A stretch of DNA of 64,000 nt from Diphasiastrum complanatum. Taxonomy: Eukaryota > Streptophyta > Lycopodiopsida > Lycopodiales > Lycopodiaceae. Where the stretch lies: NCBI GenBank assembly GCA_029204225.1, contig MU831850.1, forward strand, positions 36,608-100,607. The letters run 5' to 3'. Both the position numbers and the translations under genes were made by a program. Shown here piece by piece: positions 10,497 to 25,991 of this stretch (its first letter is position 1; every line of letters starts with the position of its first letter). The notes under the pieces were generated by a model. It saw only the letters and a list, made by a program, of their open reading frames with translations, was not told the DNA's origin and did not search any database.

Positions 10497-11487
10497 ATGG
10501 GATTTGCTGGAGCACACCTTCTAGAAGCTAGTGAGAGATTGAATTTTACAAATTATGCTATTTGGAAGGTTAGAATGGAGTCACTCTTGGTGCTCCAAGA
10601 CCTTTATAAGTTCTTGATTGGAGATAAAGATGAACCTCTAGGTGCACATGAGTTAGCTAGATACAAGAAGAGATCTAGGCTTGCACTTCATTGTGTGAAG
10701 ATGAATGTGAGCAATGATTTGTTGAGAGAAGTATCAGCATGTACTAGTGCTAAAGAGGCTTGGGAGTCTTTAAAATCAATCTATGAATCTAGTAACACTT
10801 CAAGAGTACTCATGCTTAGAAATCAGATTTTGCAAAGCATGAGGAGAAGCGAGGAGAGTGCACAGGGATTATGTACTCAGAATCAAGTCTCTAAATAGGG
10901 ATTTGGCTTCCATTGGAGAGAAGATTCATGATGAAGAGCTTGTATAAATTGTCCTTAATGTCCTAGGAGATGACTTTGCAAATTTGGTCCAAAGTTTTGC
11001 CATCCAAGACACTTTGCCAACTATAGAAAAACTTCACAGTGTATTGGTGGCTGAAGAGTGTAGGATGCTCCACACCAAGGCAAGAATGAGTTCATTGTCT
11101 TTGCAGGATGGAGATGAGAAAGCCAATTTCTCATTCAAGGGCAAAAAGAAGACCAATGGAAAGAAGAAGCATCCCAAGGAGGCCAAAGAAGAGGATGATG
11201 CATCAAGCTCAAAGGACAAGTCAAAGCAAAAATGCTTCTTTTGTGGAAAGAAGGGGCATTATGCATCCGAACGCTACAAGAGGCTAAGAGCAAAAGAGGA
11301 GGAGGACAAAGAAGGGAACCTTGCATATGAAGGGGATGGAGATGAGGATATCTCATCTGTGATGGCATCTACATCCACTCCAACAAGCAAAAGCAACTCA
11401 AAGGACACTTGGTGGATTGATAGTGGGGCTAACTCCCACATGACTTTCCAAAAGGACACATTCTCAACCTTACACTCTTTCAATGAA
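10497..11487 (+). pseudogene. Copia gag plus protease start, truncated
   Basis: ATG at 10497 opens MGFAGAHLLEASERLNFTNY. UBN2 features follow: YAIWKVRMESLL, ALHCVKMNVSNDLL and AKEAWESLKSIYES. The frame breaks at 10898 and resumes at 10984 with a Lys-rich region and a zinc knuckle CFFCGKKGHYASE, in which the final Cys is replaced. The start of the aspartic protease, WWIDSGANSHMT, follows at about 11410. At about 11488 the frame runs straight into the middle of an LTR, so the rest of pol is missing. Confidence 0.88.
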
Positions 11488-11490
11488 TAT

Positions 11491-11801
11491 TTTTGGAGCT
11501 CATTTGCAATCTCAAGCTAGTTCACTATGTACATTGAGTTTTTGTGATCCAAATGAAACCAAATCAATTTCTACTTATTTCTCAGGTTGAAAGCCGTACT
11601 ACAGCCTGTAGTACACACATGTGGACTCAAATTTGGGTCTTTGATCTTGTTTATTGATTATCCATACTTGTTATGTGTCCAATTGCTAATCTAGATCAAG
11701 ATTTATTGTCTAGTTTTTTGATGCATTCTTTAGCAAGCACATAATCTCTCTTGTGGATCTTCTAAGATCCATTTTTGGTCTTTAAAGTACTGTACTTTCA
11801 C
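11491..11801 (+). repeat. Truncated 3' LTR of the second Copia element
   Basis: Near-identical to 9382-9690. Its own 5' part is missing because the element is joined from protease codons directly to the LTR interior, at a TTTGGAGCTC sequence. It ends TGTACTTTCAC. No target duplication can be tested. Confidence 0.8.

Positions 11802-14425
<2,624 letters not shown>

Positions 14426-14469
<44 letters not shown>
14426..14469. repeat. (CA)n microsatellite
   Basis: Perfect CA dinucleotide run of about 22 units. Confidence 0.97.
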
Positions 14470-14470
<1 letters not shown>

Positions 14471-14960
14471 TAATTTATTATGTTCCATTAATTCATCATG
14501 AAATTTATCTATACTTTCTTCTCAATATTGATTTATGTGTGAAGTTTGTACAAGTACATTCATCCAAGATTATAGGTATATTTAGTTGAAGGACTTGAGT
14601 TCTATCTCTTATTTTTATTTCTGTTTTGTCCTAGGAAAAATATTTCAATTCATTATCTCAACAACTCATAATTGTTTTTCATATTATGACATTTTCCTCA
14701 GAGTACTTAGATAGTGAGCAGTCCATTGATATTCAGTGTTAAAACTTTGATTCTAAAATACATCAATTATTATTTTGGTGGAGAGAATCAAAATGTAATA
14801 CCTCTTTAGTTGGAATATGTGTCCTTGACCTTTTTGTTTCGAGATGCTAATTTTGACATACATGATTTTGATTGTGATCGTAAAGAAATTAAAGTACTTG
14901 TAGTGGTAGAGATCTCCATATAGGAATACTTGGAGAGTGTTTTAATACGAGGTCTCTCTT

Positions 14961-15093
<133 letters not shown>

Positions 15094-15277
15094 TGTCACA
15101 TATACCAAACTAAATACAGTACCCCTGATTCATGCTAACTTTATAAGTTGTTCTGAATGCCCATAATGTTGCATGAAGTTTATGTTCCCAATCAAAACGA
15201 CTTGCTTCAACTACTATTTTTGGCCTAATTTGTAGAAAATCTTATTGGAAGACTATGTTTGTCTATTACCCCTCCAA

Positions 15278-16003
15278 TGTGAAGAATTGAAAAAGATTAT
15301 CTATGTTAGATATAGGGGTCTTATGTTTTTTACATCAAGCATCTAGGTGTAGGATGTTGATAGGAATAAATTTGGCATAGATGGCAAATTATGCATTTTC
15401 ACTTATAATGCCACTATTGAGCCAAAATAGAGTAAGAGGCTAAACTCGTGCCAATTAGAGTGTAGACAAGTGTAATGCTTTTGTTTGATGAATTCCAAGA
15501 GGTCCAATAGGATTTAGAGGTGGAACCATGTGAGGTCCAATAGGGAATTGGAGGTGTACTTGAATATAGTCCAATAGAATTAAGAGGTGCATGGATCAAT
15601 GGTCCAATAGGATCAAGAGGTGACAAAGTATGGTCCAATCATAGTTAAGCATAGTGGTAGCTCGTGTATCTACTAGTATCATTGTACTCCTCATTTTGAA
15701 GCTAATTGATTTGGTGATTATATGGATTTTGAGTGTTATTGGATTTCTAGCTATCTCTCTCTACCCGAGAGCTCATGATGCTTTTTCTCTCTCTACCCAA
15801 GGAGAGCAACTTGATTTTACTTAGACTATTTTTTGAATACTTCCCACACGTGTGAGTGCGAGTTGGAAGTGATTGAATGCATGTAGTAGTGTGTTTCTAA
15901 AATTGATCTTGAATCTCAATCTAGTCTAGATCTTGGTGCATCTACACACCTTAGGAGATCACAAGTACATGTTGTGGACAATCCACACGTGTGAAATTCA
16001 ACA
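15278..16003 (+). repeat. 5' LTR of a third Copia element
   Basis: The LTR begins TGTGAAGAATTG and ends TTCAACA immediately before TGGTATCAGAGCC at 16004. The same LTR occurs in reverse orientation at 63011-63749, which confirms both ends. It holds two ACACGTGT palindromes (15846-15853 and 15985-15992) and two short CT-rich repeats around 15750-15800. Confidence 0.88.
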
Positions 16004-16016
16004 TGGTATCAGAGCC
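16004..16016 (+). other. Primer binding site (tRNA-iMet)
   Basis: TGGTATCAGAGCC directly abuts the LTR end. Confidence 0.88.
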
Positions 16017-16274
16017 TACCTAAGGTTACCATGCATTTTGATCCATCTAAGTGAAAACTTTTCATCAATCTTGAGCTAGAAATTGTCAAGGCCCATTTTC
16101 CTAGCTATCTTGTTTGATCTTGGATCAAAAGAGATCAAAAGGACATTGATTGGGTCTGACCTGGTACTATACAGAATCAGGTGCTCAGACACGTGTGAGG
16201 AACATCCAATTTCAGTTTTGAAGTTCTCTCTCATGCTTGATCCATTTATCTTGCTTGATAGCTTGTTTTGAAGC

Positions 16275-17252
16275 CTTACCAAGAATCTTATTAGTGTTGG
16301 CCAATTGCTTGATAATGGCCTTGATGTAAAATTCAATGTTGATACTTGTACTATCAAGAAGAATGATGAGATACTTGCATTAGGATCTAGATTTGGTGGC
16401 ATCTATAAACTAGATCCAAATGAGTATGTGAATGCTTGTAATGTTGCTCTTGTGAACAAGCTCTCTATGGAGGAACTATGGCATAGGAGGTTGGGACATC
16501 TCAACTACAAATCCATGCTCTCTATGATCAAAGAAGCCAAAGCTATTGGCTTGCCAAAGTCATTCTCCAAGAAAATCAAGCCTTGTGAGGCTTGTGCTAT
16601 TGCTAAATCTCACAAAAAGCCATTTACAAGATCTTCTATCAAAAGCAAGCATCCTTTGGAGTTAATCCACTCGGATGTGCATTTCTCATCAACTACAAGC
16701 AAGGGAGGAGCCAATTGTTTTGTTACTTTCATTGATGACTTCACAAGATTCACTTGGATATATCTTCTTGCTTTTAAATCTATGGTGTTTGATCATTTCC
16801 TTATTTTCAAAGCTTATGTAGAAAAGCAATTCTCATTCAAGATTAAAGCTCTTAGAAGTGATGGAGGTGGTGAATATATCTCCAATAAATTTCAAGATTT
16901 TTGTGAGCTTGAAGGCATTAAAAGAGAGTTTTCTTGTGCCTACTCTCCATCTCAAAATGGAGTGGCCGAGAGAAAGAATAGATCTCTATGTGAATGTGCA
17001 AAATCTATGAGAATTGAGGCATCTTTGCCCAAAGATTTTTGGGGAGAAGCCATTAATTGTGCAAATTATCTTTGCAATAGGCTCCCACATATAGCTCTCG
17101 GAGGGAAGTCACCATATGAAATCTTATATTTGAAGAAGCCTAAGGTTGATCACCTTAGAGTTTTTGGATCCCCACATGTACATTCAATGCCAAATTTTGA
17201 TATGCTATGTGTCAATTCTTTATTGGTTGCTAAGTTTGCTTTCAAAATGTAA
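16275..17252 (+). pseudogene. Copia integrase fragment
   Basis: The frame begins in the gag-pre-integrase region (NLISVGQLLDNG) and carries a zinc-binding His/Cys set (WHRRLGHLNYKSM, then PCEACAIAKSHK). The DDE core follows: LIHSDVHF with the first Asp, ALRSDGGGEYIS with the second, and YSPSQNGVAERKNRS with the Glu. It ends shortly after RVFGS, which is usual near the integrase C-terminus, and then diverges into unrelated sequence. The leader runs straight into this fragment, so gag, most of protease, and all of reverse transcriptase and RNase H are missing. This looks like the product of two internal deletions. Confidence 0.9.
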
Positions 17253-17352
17253 ATAAAACTTCTTCTTCTTTAATTGTCTCCAATTACAAAGTAAAAGTGA
17301 GCTCAGAACCTGCCATAATCCACTAAGAATAGAGAAGCTTTGAGCTTTGGGC

Positions 17353-17566
17353 ATGGCTCTCACCTCACTCACATTCCCCTCGATCCTTGTTTCTGAAATC
17401 CGCCCATTCACATCTTTGCACCCACACGCACGCGCATACGCACAGCCAAATCGCTATTTGGGGAGCGCCAACGTACCTGACAAACCAAAGTTTATCCGGT
17501 GTATTGAGGGCAGCAATGGCTTCAAGAAAGATGAGGAAGACATGGTGCCAAGCACGTCTAGTTCAG
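17353..17566 (+). CDS. Peptidase exon 1 (N-terminal, transit-like)
   Basis: ATG at 17353 opens [18 protein letters not shown]. The exon ends CAG before GTTGTG with one base left over, which exactly suits exon 2. The start is chosen because it is the first Met in the open frame and is followed by a transit-peptide-like composition. The 4.25 kb intron that follows holds a hAT MITE and a tandem duplication. Confidence 0.7.
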
Positions 17567-20500
17567 GTTGTGACCTCCTCTTAGTCTGAAAGCATCCGAG
17601 TGACAGTATGCAGATATATAGTTGCGTACCCAAAACAAATCAACACGTGTAAAATAGATTCATAAAACAGTTAAAAAAATTTGAATGTCACTCACAATTT
17701 TTTTCTTTCTAGTGGTGTATATGTTTCACCAGACCCATATCAAACAGCCCAACTTAAGACTCCGATTGTCTTGCCATATGTGGAATTGCCATGCCCAAAA
17801 TTCAAATTGAGCTCATCTAAGATCTTGAGCTCATTTGAACCCTTCTGTATCAACAATTCGTAAGGCTCAATTGGAAAGCTATATTATGGTATGCTCTTAT
17901 GGGTTTAGGATTTAGGTTTCAGACTTGGGTTTTGTGGCAGTAATTACGAGGTTGCCAATTCTTGGTGGTATGTAGTAGGCATAGAATTAATGAACCGTCC
18001 ACGGTTCACCACGGTTCTGAGAACCGTAAAGTGAACCGTACGGTTCACAAATTTCTTTGCCTGGAACCGTGTTGAACCGTACAGTTAATTAATTCCCACC
18101 CACAAAAATAGCCCAAAAAAATGCCAAAGAAAATCTGTGAAATCTGGTTCAATCTGTGAAATCATAGGACCATTTGTGAAATCTGTGAAATCTGGTTCAA
18201 TCTGTGAAATCATTTGTGAATTCAGATCCAAAAATCTGTGAAATCATTTGTGAAATCAGAGGACCATTTGTGAAATCTGTGTGAAATCTGTGAAATTTAT
18301 GAAATGAGGACCAAAAATGACTTGGGAGGGGTTTTGGGGGGATATTGGGAAAAATAATAATAATTTAATTAATTAATTAACTATAGGAACCGTACCACGG
18401 TTCATGAACCCTGGTACGGTTCCCACCACGGTTCCCAAGACCCACGCTTCTGAGAACCGTGGGTTCTATGGTAGTAGGTGATGTGCACAAGAAAGTAGCA
18501 CACTTGTGTTTTGGCTTGTGTCAACTAGAACATAGTTCGGAAACTTGTTAAAAGTAAAAATCTTGCATTTGCTGTTGTATATTATCACAATGTATTGAAA
18601 TATTTTCTATTCATTATGAAAGCTGGGCTAAGATATCAAAATACTTGAAATCACAACAAACGAGCTAGGCTATCAAGCATAAAGGAATCTTTTAGTAATT
18701 TGTAGTTTCTAACAAGAATTGCCTTTAGTGCTACAAAAGAATATACTTATCTTTCCACTAAAAATTCCTCTTAAAATCTAAGAATCAAATGTAGAAATAA
18801 AATATGCTTGGCATGTTAATGACTTTTGGGCAATTTTGTGTTTTGTGTTGATTTGTTATTTTAAGGTATCTTTACCAGAGGTAGCTTAGGTATGAAGCTA
18901 TGCTCTACTTGGCAACTTTTTGCCATTGCATAATGGATAAACTAGAGGTGAATTTGAAAGTAGCATCACATATCAGGTGGGGAGAGTTGAAGTTGTAGGA
19001 CATACATCAAAATTCTCGCAGGCCTTGGTCCTTCCTTGGTCATATGCTATAGTTTGTCATTAGGCCATATCCTTGGAGCCTAATGCCTATACTTTTGCAA
19101 TTTGTTATGACTCTAGTGTGGTACTTGGGCCCTCAATCTCAGATTCCTTGGAATTTGGGCCACTAGCTCCAACTTGTTGAGACCCTTCGATAGCTATAAA
19201 TAGGCATGATGCTCCCTCGATAGTTGGATGAAAGATTGAAAGTTTAGTATTTGTCTTACTTAGACTATATCAGTCTATTACGATCAAATCATTTGTTGTT
19301 CTTTTAATTATTTCCGATATTATTGCAATTCCTTTTAGTTCATGTGGCTTTCAGGTTGTAAGTAGGTACCAAAGCACCTTTCTTGGTTGGGAAGTATTGG
19401 GCGCCAACTTCATTTGTTCATTTTTCTAACCATGAGGAGAAAACTTTCATTTCATTTTTTGCCTCTAGTTGCTCATTAGTGTTTTAGTTGTCAATCTAGA
19501 TCCTAAAATTCCTCTTTTTTGGGCACCAAGGACATGAAAGTTTTTGTGTATTCATAGTGCCATAGAATCTCACTCTTGGTAATTGATAAAAACTTTGTCA
19601 CTTTGTATTTTTTCTCTCTTTTTTGGGTAAGTTTTGTATCATCAATCTTCTTGTGGTAGGGTCCTCATGGTGTACTTTACATTTCTCAATGTCAAATGTG
19701 TAGGAGTTTAATTCTTGATTTTCGAAATGCTTTCAATGTTTGACACTCCACATTTTTATGTTTTTCTGTCTATTTCTCATGATTTCTCTAGATCATTGCG
19801 TCTTCTACAATATGGAGCTTCTATTCTCCTCTTTGTAGTTCCCATTTTTGATGTCTAGAATTGGACTTATTAATTTTCCATTTTTTGGTACACTTAAAAA
19901 ACGATTTCTATTTGCGAATATTTTCCTCTTGAAAAACTAGCCGAGCTTCAAGCCTTTGCAACAAGTTTGGATGCAGCAAAAGGTCAGGACCAAGGTCTAT
20001 TTTTGTCGCTATGACTCATGAGGATGACCTCTACACGAATAGCATCCATAGGGGTTGCACATGAAGCAAATGATGCAGTGGAGTCCCATGTTTTGTTCAT
20101 GTGCGTGAGCAGGTGCTACACTAAGGATCAAGGTCTATTTTTCCCACTATGACTCATGAAGATGACCTCTACATGATTTAGCATCCGTAGGTGTGTGCAA
20201 GCAAATGATGCAGCGGAGTCTCATGTTTTGTTCATGTGCGTGAGCAGGTGGTACACTACTGTTCCCTCTTTGATTCATCCGGTTCAAACCTATTCGAATC
20301 GGCCTACTAGAAGTGACTACCGCAGGACTCGGGTTAAGGTATAATGATTACTCATTTTCTCCTACAAAAAAATGCCCCTAAAACCCAATCATCAAATCAC
20401 GGATATGGATTAGGATAGCCTTGTCTAGGGGATTGAGAATGTTGTGTAGGTAACCATATCTTCTAAAACTATGGCTCATCAAAAGGACTCCAATTGGCCG

Positions 20501-23500
20501 AGTGGCTGTTAAAATGCACTCCATTGTAAGGACCACTTGGTGGATTGATGCTCTTAAATTGTAACAGTATGTTCAGATTCTTGTGTTTAAGTGGTAACAT
20601 TAAGGTTAGTAACCCAACTACCAAGAATAATCACATCACAAAGTATTGAATCAAAGTTTTATTGCAATTTATGAAATTCACATCTCCAATACTCGCACTA
20701 AATTTTGCAACTGTATATGAACTTGCTTCCATGCGTGCAGGACAACCCCACCGCCCTCCCCCCCCCCCCCCCCTCCTTTTTCCCTGCTTTTTGTGCAGTA
20801 CATTTTCTATATTCTGCATGCATTGCATTTGCTCCTTTTCTGCTGCATATGGTGTCACGATTTTTTCTTAAACTGTCTCAGCATGTGTTAGCAATTTTTT
20901 TTCTGCACTTGTCTTAGATTCTACGACATGTAAAACTGGGTTTCAACTACGCAGTTGAGGAAATTCATGCACATCCTGGTACAGAATGTTTGAAAAAAAA
21001 AGGAAGGATTTTAAACCACTATACATGGTGCTGTTGATAATGTGAAAAGTCTTTTTGTCACATCCATTATAGAAAGCATTCAAAAGATGGAAAGACTATT
21101 ATGAACAAAGAGAAAACTGGATTACCATATATATAGAAATAAAGTAATGCTTAAATAGTCACTTCTATTTGCTACAGGTGCTGCTTGCCAAAGGACATGC
21201 TGTGCAATAAACATTCTTCACCTTCATGTCACCCTATCTTCTTCTTTTCATAGGCTTTCCCTGCTGCAGAAATGTGTCTGGTGTTTCACGAGTTTATTAC
21301 TGCCTTTTGCATTTCTGCTCAACTCAAATAAAACATGAATACAAAGTCATCTTCATTATCAATTGTGGATAATTGCCAATCTTATGCACTTATCTTGCAA
21401 TTTTTTTTCTCAAGAAGCATACATTGTGATACTAGAAGTATAGCGTCTCATAGATGTTAACAGATTCTTTCTTAAAAGTTGCATAGTTGTATTCTTTGAC
21501 AAGGTATTCTCCTAATCAAGATAAATTTGTTCTATTCTTCAATCTAGAATGTCACTTGAACTTATATCTTTTGCAGATGCAAATGTGCCAGTTCTAAAAC
21601 AGCTATATTATGAGTCCTCCTTTCTTCTTGTAAAAAACTATCTTGTTTCCCCATTAGTAACAAAAAAGCTTGTATGAATGCTAGGAATGGCAGAACGACA
21701 TTATGATGCAATTTTGAGTTCAAAGATTGGAACGCAAGCCTGATTGTGAAGCTTTTTTTGAAGTATTTTTGTGCAACAGGTCAAAGTCGTGTTATTTTCA
21801 AATTTTCTTGTCTTTTGTAGGTGCACATGGGGAAAGTAATGTTTCACTACCACAATCAGGATCTGGAGAGTTATATTCAACAATACCGTCTCATTACAAC
21901 GGCTATCTACAGGTTTCAGACCTGCACACCATCTACTACGAGATTTTTGGCAATCCTGAGGGGAAACCTGTTGTCTGTAAGTTGTCTATGAATGTGTGTT
22001 TTTGAAAAGTTCGAGGAGAATGTATAAATTGTTATTTGGGACTTACTAACATTGGATCTCCTATTCAAGAAGATTGGATGGAGGACTTCTTTTTGACGTT
22101 TTGGGGACTTCGTTTTGAGTGCCAACATGTGAAGATAAGCTTATTATCATACAAGTCTAGGAAGTCTCACCTCAATGACAGATATCCAGGATGCTAGGAT
22201 CCAATAATGGATCAAACATAACCCCAGATGGGATGGTCACCAAAGGGCCAATCAATTGACTGGGCATGGTGTTCCAATAACCTTGCTAGGCATTCAACTG
22301 CAGTTGGCTTAGTGGTGTCACCAGTTGCGGCCCAGTGCACCATGCTGACTAGTCGTCAAAGAAATGAGTTGAGGATTGCCGTTGTGGGCCTAGCTGTCAG
22401 GACTGGGGGTATGTGCACTATTTGGCAAAAAATTGGGGTGGTCTAGTGACCACTGAGCTATGTCAGGGCAGGGGGCTGGCTATTTGGAGTCACTATGCAT
22501 TTGTGATCAGATCACAGGCAAAAAGTTCGGCTCAGCAACCTTGCCAACCTTGCCAGTCATATGCCGAAGACTAAAAAGGCATGAAGAGGGCTCAAAGTGC
22601 AGCCAGTAATTAGTGGATTTCTTTGAGCCTTCCAGGAATTTCTCTTGGGTCCAAACGCAACTACTATGGCTGAACGCTATTTTCATCTGTTCTAAATTTA
22701 AGTTCTCAATTCAAGGAAGTGTTGTTAATTAAGGTGTTATATCTTATTACAGGATATTTTCCTAGCTTGCTTTTTGTCTTATTACACGAATCATTTTCCT
22801 GACATCCTTTTCATTTATTAAGGAAAAGAAAGTTAGGTCCTGACTGGATTACCATCTGAAATAGCAAACCTAGATAGCTAGGTTGTGGCTTAATGCCTAG
22901 TTTGGCTTTAGGAACTTCTTGCAGCAGTCAGTGACTAGAGGGATAGAAGTGCTTAATATTGGTGGTTAAGAACAGTACATTGCATTGAACCTTAATGTCA
23001 TGCTAGTGAATTGATGGTACATGGAACCATTTTTCATTTCTTTAGTCTTCTAGGCTGTTACACACTTTCAGGTAATGAGAGTAGACTTTAGGGTCAATGG
23101 GTGGATGTTTTTGGATTCTGTTCCTGGATGGTGCATGACCATGCACGCATTCTCTTTTGCTGGCATCCTGCTCTCTTTTAGGAGCAGGATGAATGGGAGC
23201 CGAATGATTGAGACTGGTGGATTAATAGTACAGTTTGTTTCAAATTCTGCTAAAGTGACAATCTATAGATTTGCCCTAGGATAAAGTAGCCATACAGATT
23301 GACTGTGATGCATTAAATTGTATAGTAATATTTGTGCTTAGTATGTTCTAAAGAGGTTACTGCTTGTTTTGGAAGTTCTGTTTGTGCATACTATGTTGCA
23401 TGTTGAATTCTGAAATTGGCGATGATTTTCCTTTCAAAGTTCAAAATAATAAGGTCAGTTATCTGTTTGCTGCCTGATAGTTCTTCATGGAGGACCTGGA

Positions 23501-25347
23501 GCAGGTTGCACAGAAAGACATGCACGATTTTTTGATCCAAAGCATTACCGGATTATCCTCTTTGATCAAAGAGCTTGTGGAAAGTCTACTCCTCGTGGAT
23601 GCCTGGAGGAAAACACCACCTGGCACTTAGTTCAGGACATTGAGAAGCTTCGAAAGCATCTTGGAGTACAAAGGTTCACTCATTTGCCAGTGGACTTTTG
23701 ACACTGCTAATGATGCATTTTCACAGGCATGCTTTATTATGTGAGATGAAAATTGTCAGTAATCCTATTGCTTCTTAAAGTGCTTGCTTTTTAACTTTCT
23801 GACTACGACGTAAGAGTTTTGGTGAGAGTCATCAGTATTTGTCTCTAAGCAGTAAGAGTATTGATGGTTTTGATCTGGATTAGTAGTTTGTTCATGTACA
23901 GGTGGATAATATTGGGAGGATCCTGGGGAGTTGCTTTGGCACTGGCTTATGCAGAAGCCCACCCTGATGCTGTCTCTGGTCTCATTTTACGTGGAGTGTG
24001 CTTGATGCGCCAAAAAGAAATAGATTGGTTCTATAAGCAGGTTTCTTTTTTGTAGATTAATTGCAAGTTAATCTAGTTATCACAATTGGTAATTTTAGCG
24101 AAAAGCATTCAAATTCTCATGCCAAGAATCTATTGGGAAAACTAATGTGCGACTTCTCACGTGCTCACTAGACTTATGGTAAGTATGTGCTGACACAAAT
24201 TTAATCCAAAATCGTTGGTTCTAAGTTGATAAACAGGATTTCAGGCCATTGGGGTGTTCAAAGGTCAGTAATCTTGTGTATAACAGAACAAGGTTTCTTT
24301 TATATATGGCTAGAAGGTCAGGATGAAAAATTATATAACAGCCTACGAAATAGTTCAAGGTAGGCCTGCTTGTCTATGTAGAGAGCTGACCTTCTGGTGT
24401 AGTTGAAGATGTCAAGATGGGCTGCTTAATTTTGGGTCTGAAATTCTTTGAAAACATATCTTAGCTGTAAAATGCATCTATTAAGCAATATTTTTCTGGA
24501 TTCTGCAAGGATGCTGCATTTCTATTAAACTTTTGTCTTCACATCTGCAAGCATTTCATTATATTTATTCAGTATGGAGTATAATGCTTAAAATTTGAAA
24601 TATCTTCTCTGTATGTAACAGGGGGCAAACTTTCTTTTTCCCTTCGGGTGGGAGCAGCTACTATCAGTCTTAGCCCCATTTGAGCATCAAAATGTACTGT
24701 TTGCTTTTTATAAGCGGCTTACATCTGATGATGCTTCCACACAGCTTCTTGCGGTAAATCAACTTTTTAACGTTTTCACACAAGTCATAACCTTTAGAAC
24801 TCATTATACTTGTATTTCTATTAGTACTTATAAATATGGAAATTTTTGGTCTTGGTTGCATGCCATTATTTGAAATGATGAGCTAGTCTGAATCTTTGAG
24901 TGGAGCTCTTTTAAACTGGCTATTTGTTGTAATTGCATGTATAAGAGCATGCCCGCAAAGAAGTCAAGTTGTGATGGGCAGAAGGAAGAATCATTGTTGC
25001 AAATTTTTTAAACTATGATCTTTTCAAGTATTATGAGGGTGTAAGCTAGCTGGTATGATAAGGAAAATTTGACTGTCTTATTGCACAATGAACATGCAGG
25101 CCCAAGCATGGTTGAAGTGGGAGATGGGGCTAAGCTTTTTCAGAACAAATGATTTGGTCTTTACTTGGGATGGTTTGCAGTATAGAACATTGCCTCCTTT
25201 ACAAGTAAGCTGATTTGACATATTTGCAGGTTTCTCTTTGTTGCTTATGGTGTTTATTAAATGCAGTGAGGTTTGGCTCTTCTAGAAGAGTTCTGATTCT
25301 TATGTTTTTCCTCATCTCGATTGTTCGAATAATCTCCATAAGCATGT

Positions 25348-25387
<40 letters not shown>

Positions 25388-25933
25388 GAGATATGAGGGA
25401 GATATTGCTGCCTATTCTGCCATACACCAGTTACACTGCGGTCCATTATAGCATACGAGGATCCTCGTTGTGTTGCACTCATTATCTGGGAGACGTTCCT
25501 ATTACGACAGGATCTATAAGAGCCAGTTCAGCAAAGTCACTCCAACACACAGCTCCACAATACATCCTTCTTCTCTCGTAGAAAACCACAGATAGATCTA
25601 GACACAAATGATAGTGACGACGATGACACTTCTCGACATAAAGTCCAGAGACAGCACATCACTCAATTTCATGTTGTCATGATATCCCACTATGAGGGGA
25701 CACATTTCCCATCGACGGACAACAGCATAGCTTGGACATACATCTAGCAGCAGCCCGTATTACATCCTTCTTTCGTAGCAGTGGGAGATGATGACATCAT
25801 TTGTATCATCGTGTTGCAGTTCAATGTTGGGTTAGATGCACATGTATTTTGTTTGTTTTGGAGTCGTTTTATGCGCTCCCATTGTTACCGCATTTCATCT
25901 TATATGCCTTTTGGCATGTAAAAGACATCAATA

Positions 25934-25991
<58 letters not shown>

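Noticed and set aside
20631-20917. Overlapping ORFs across the C16 tract
   Set aside because: Composition artefact inside intron 1, in three frames at once.
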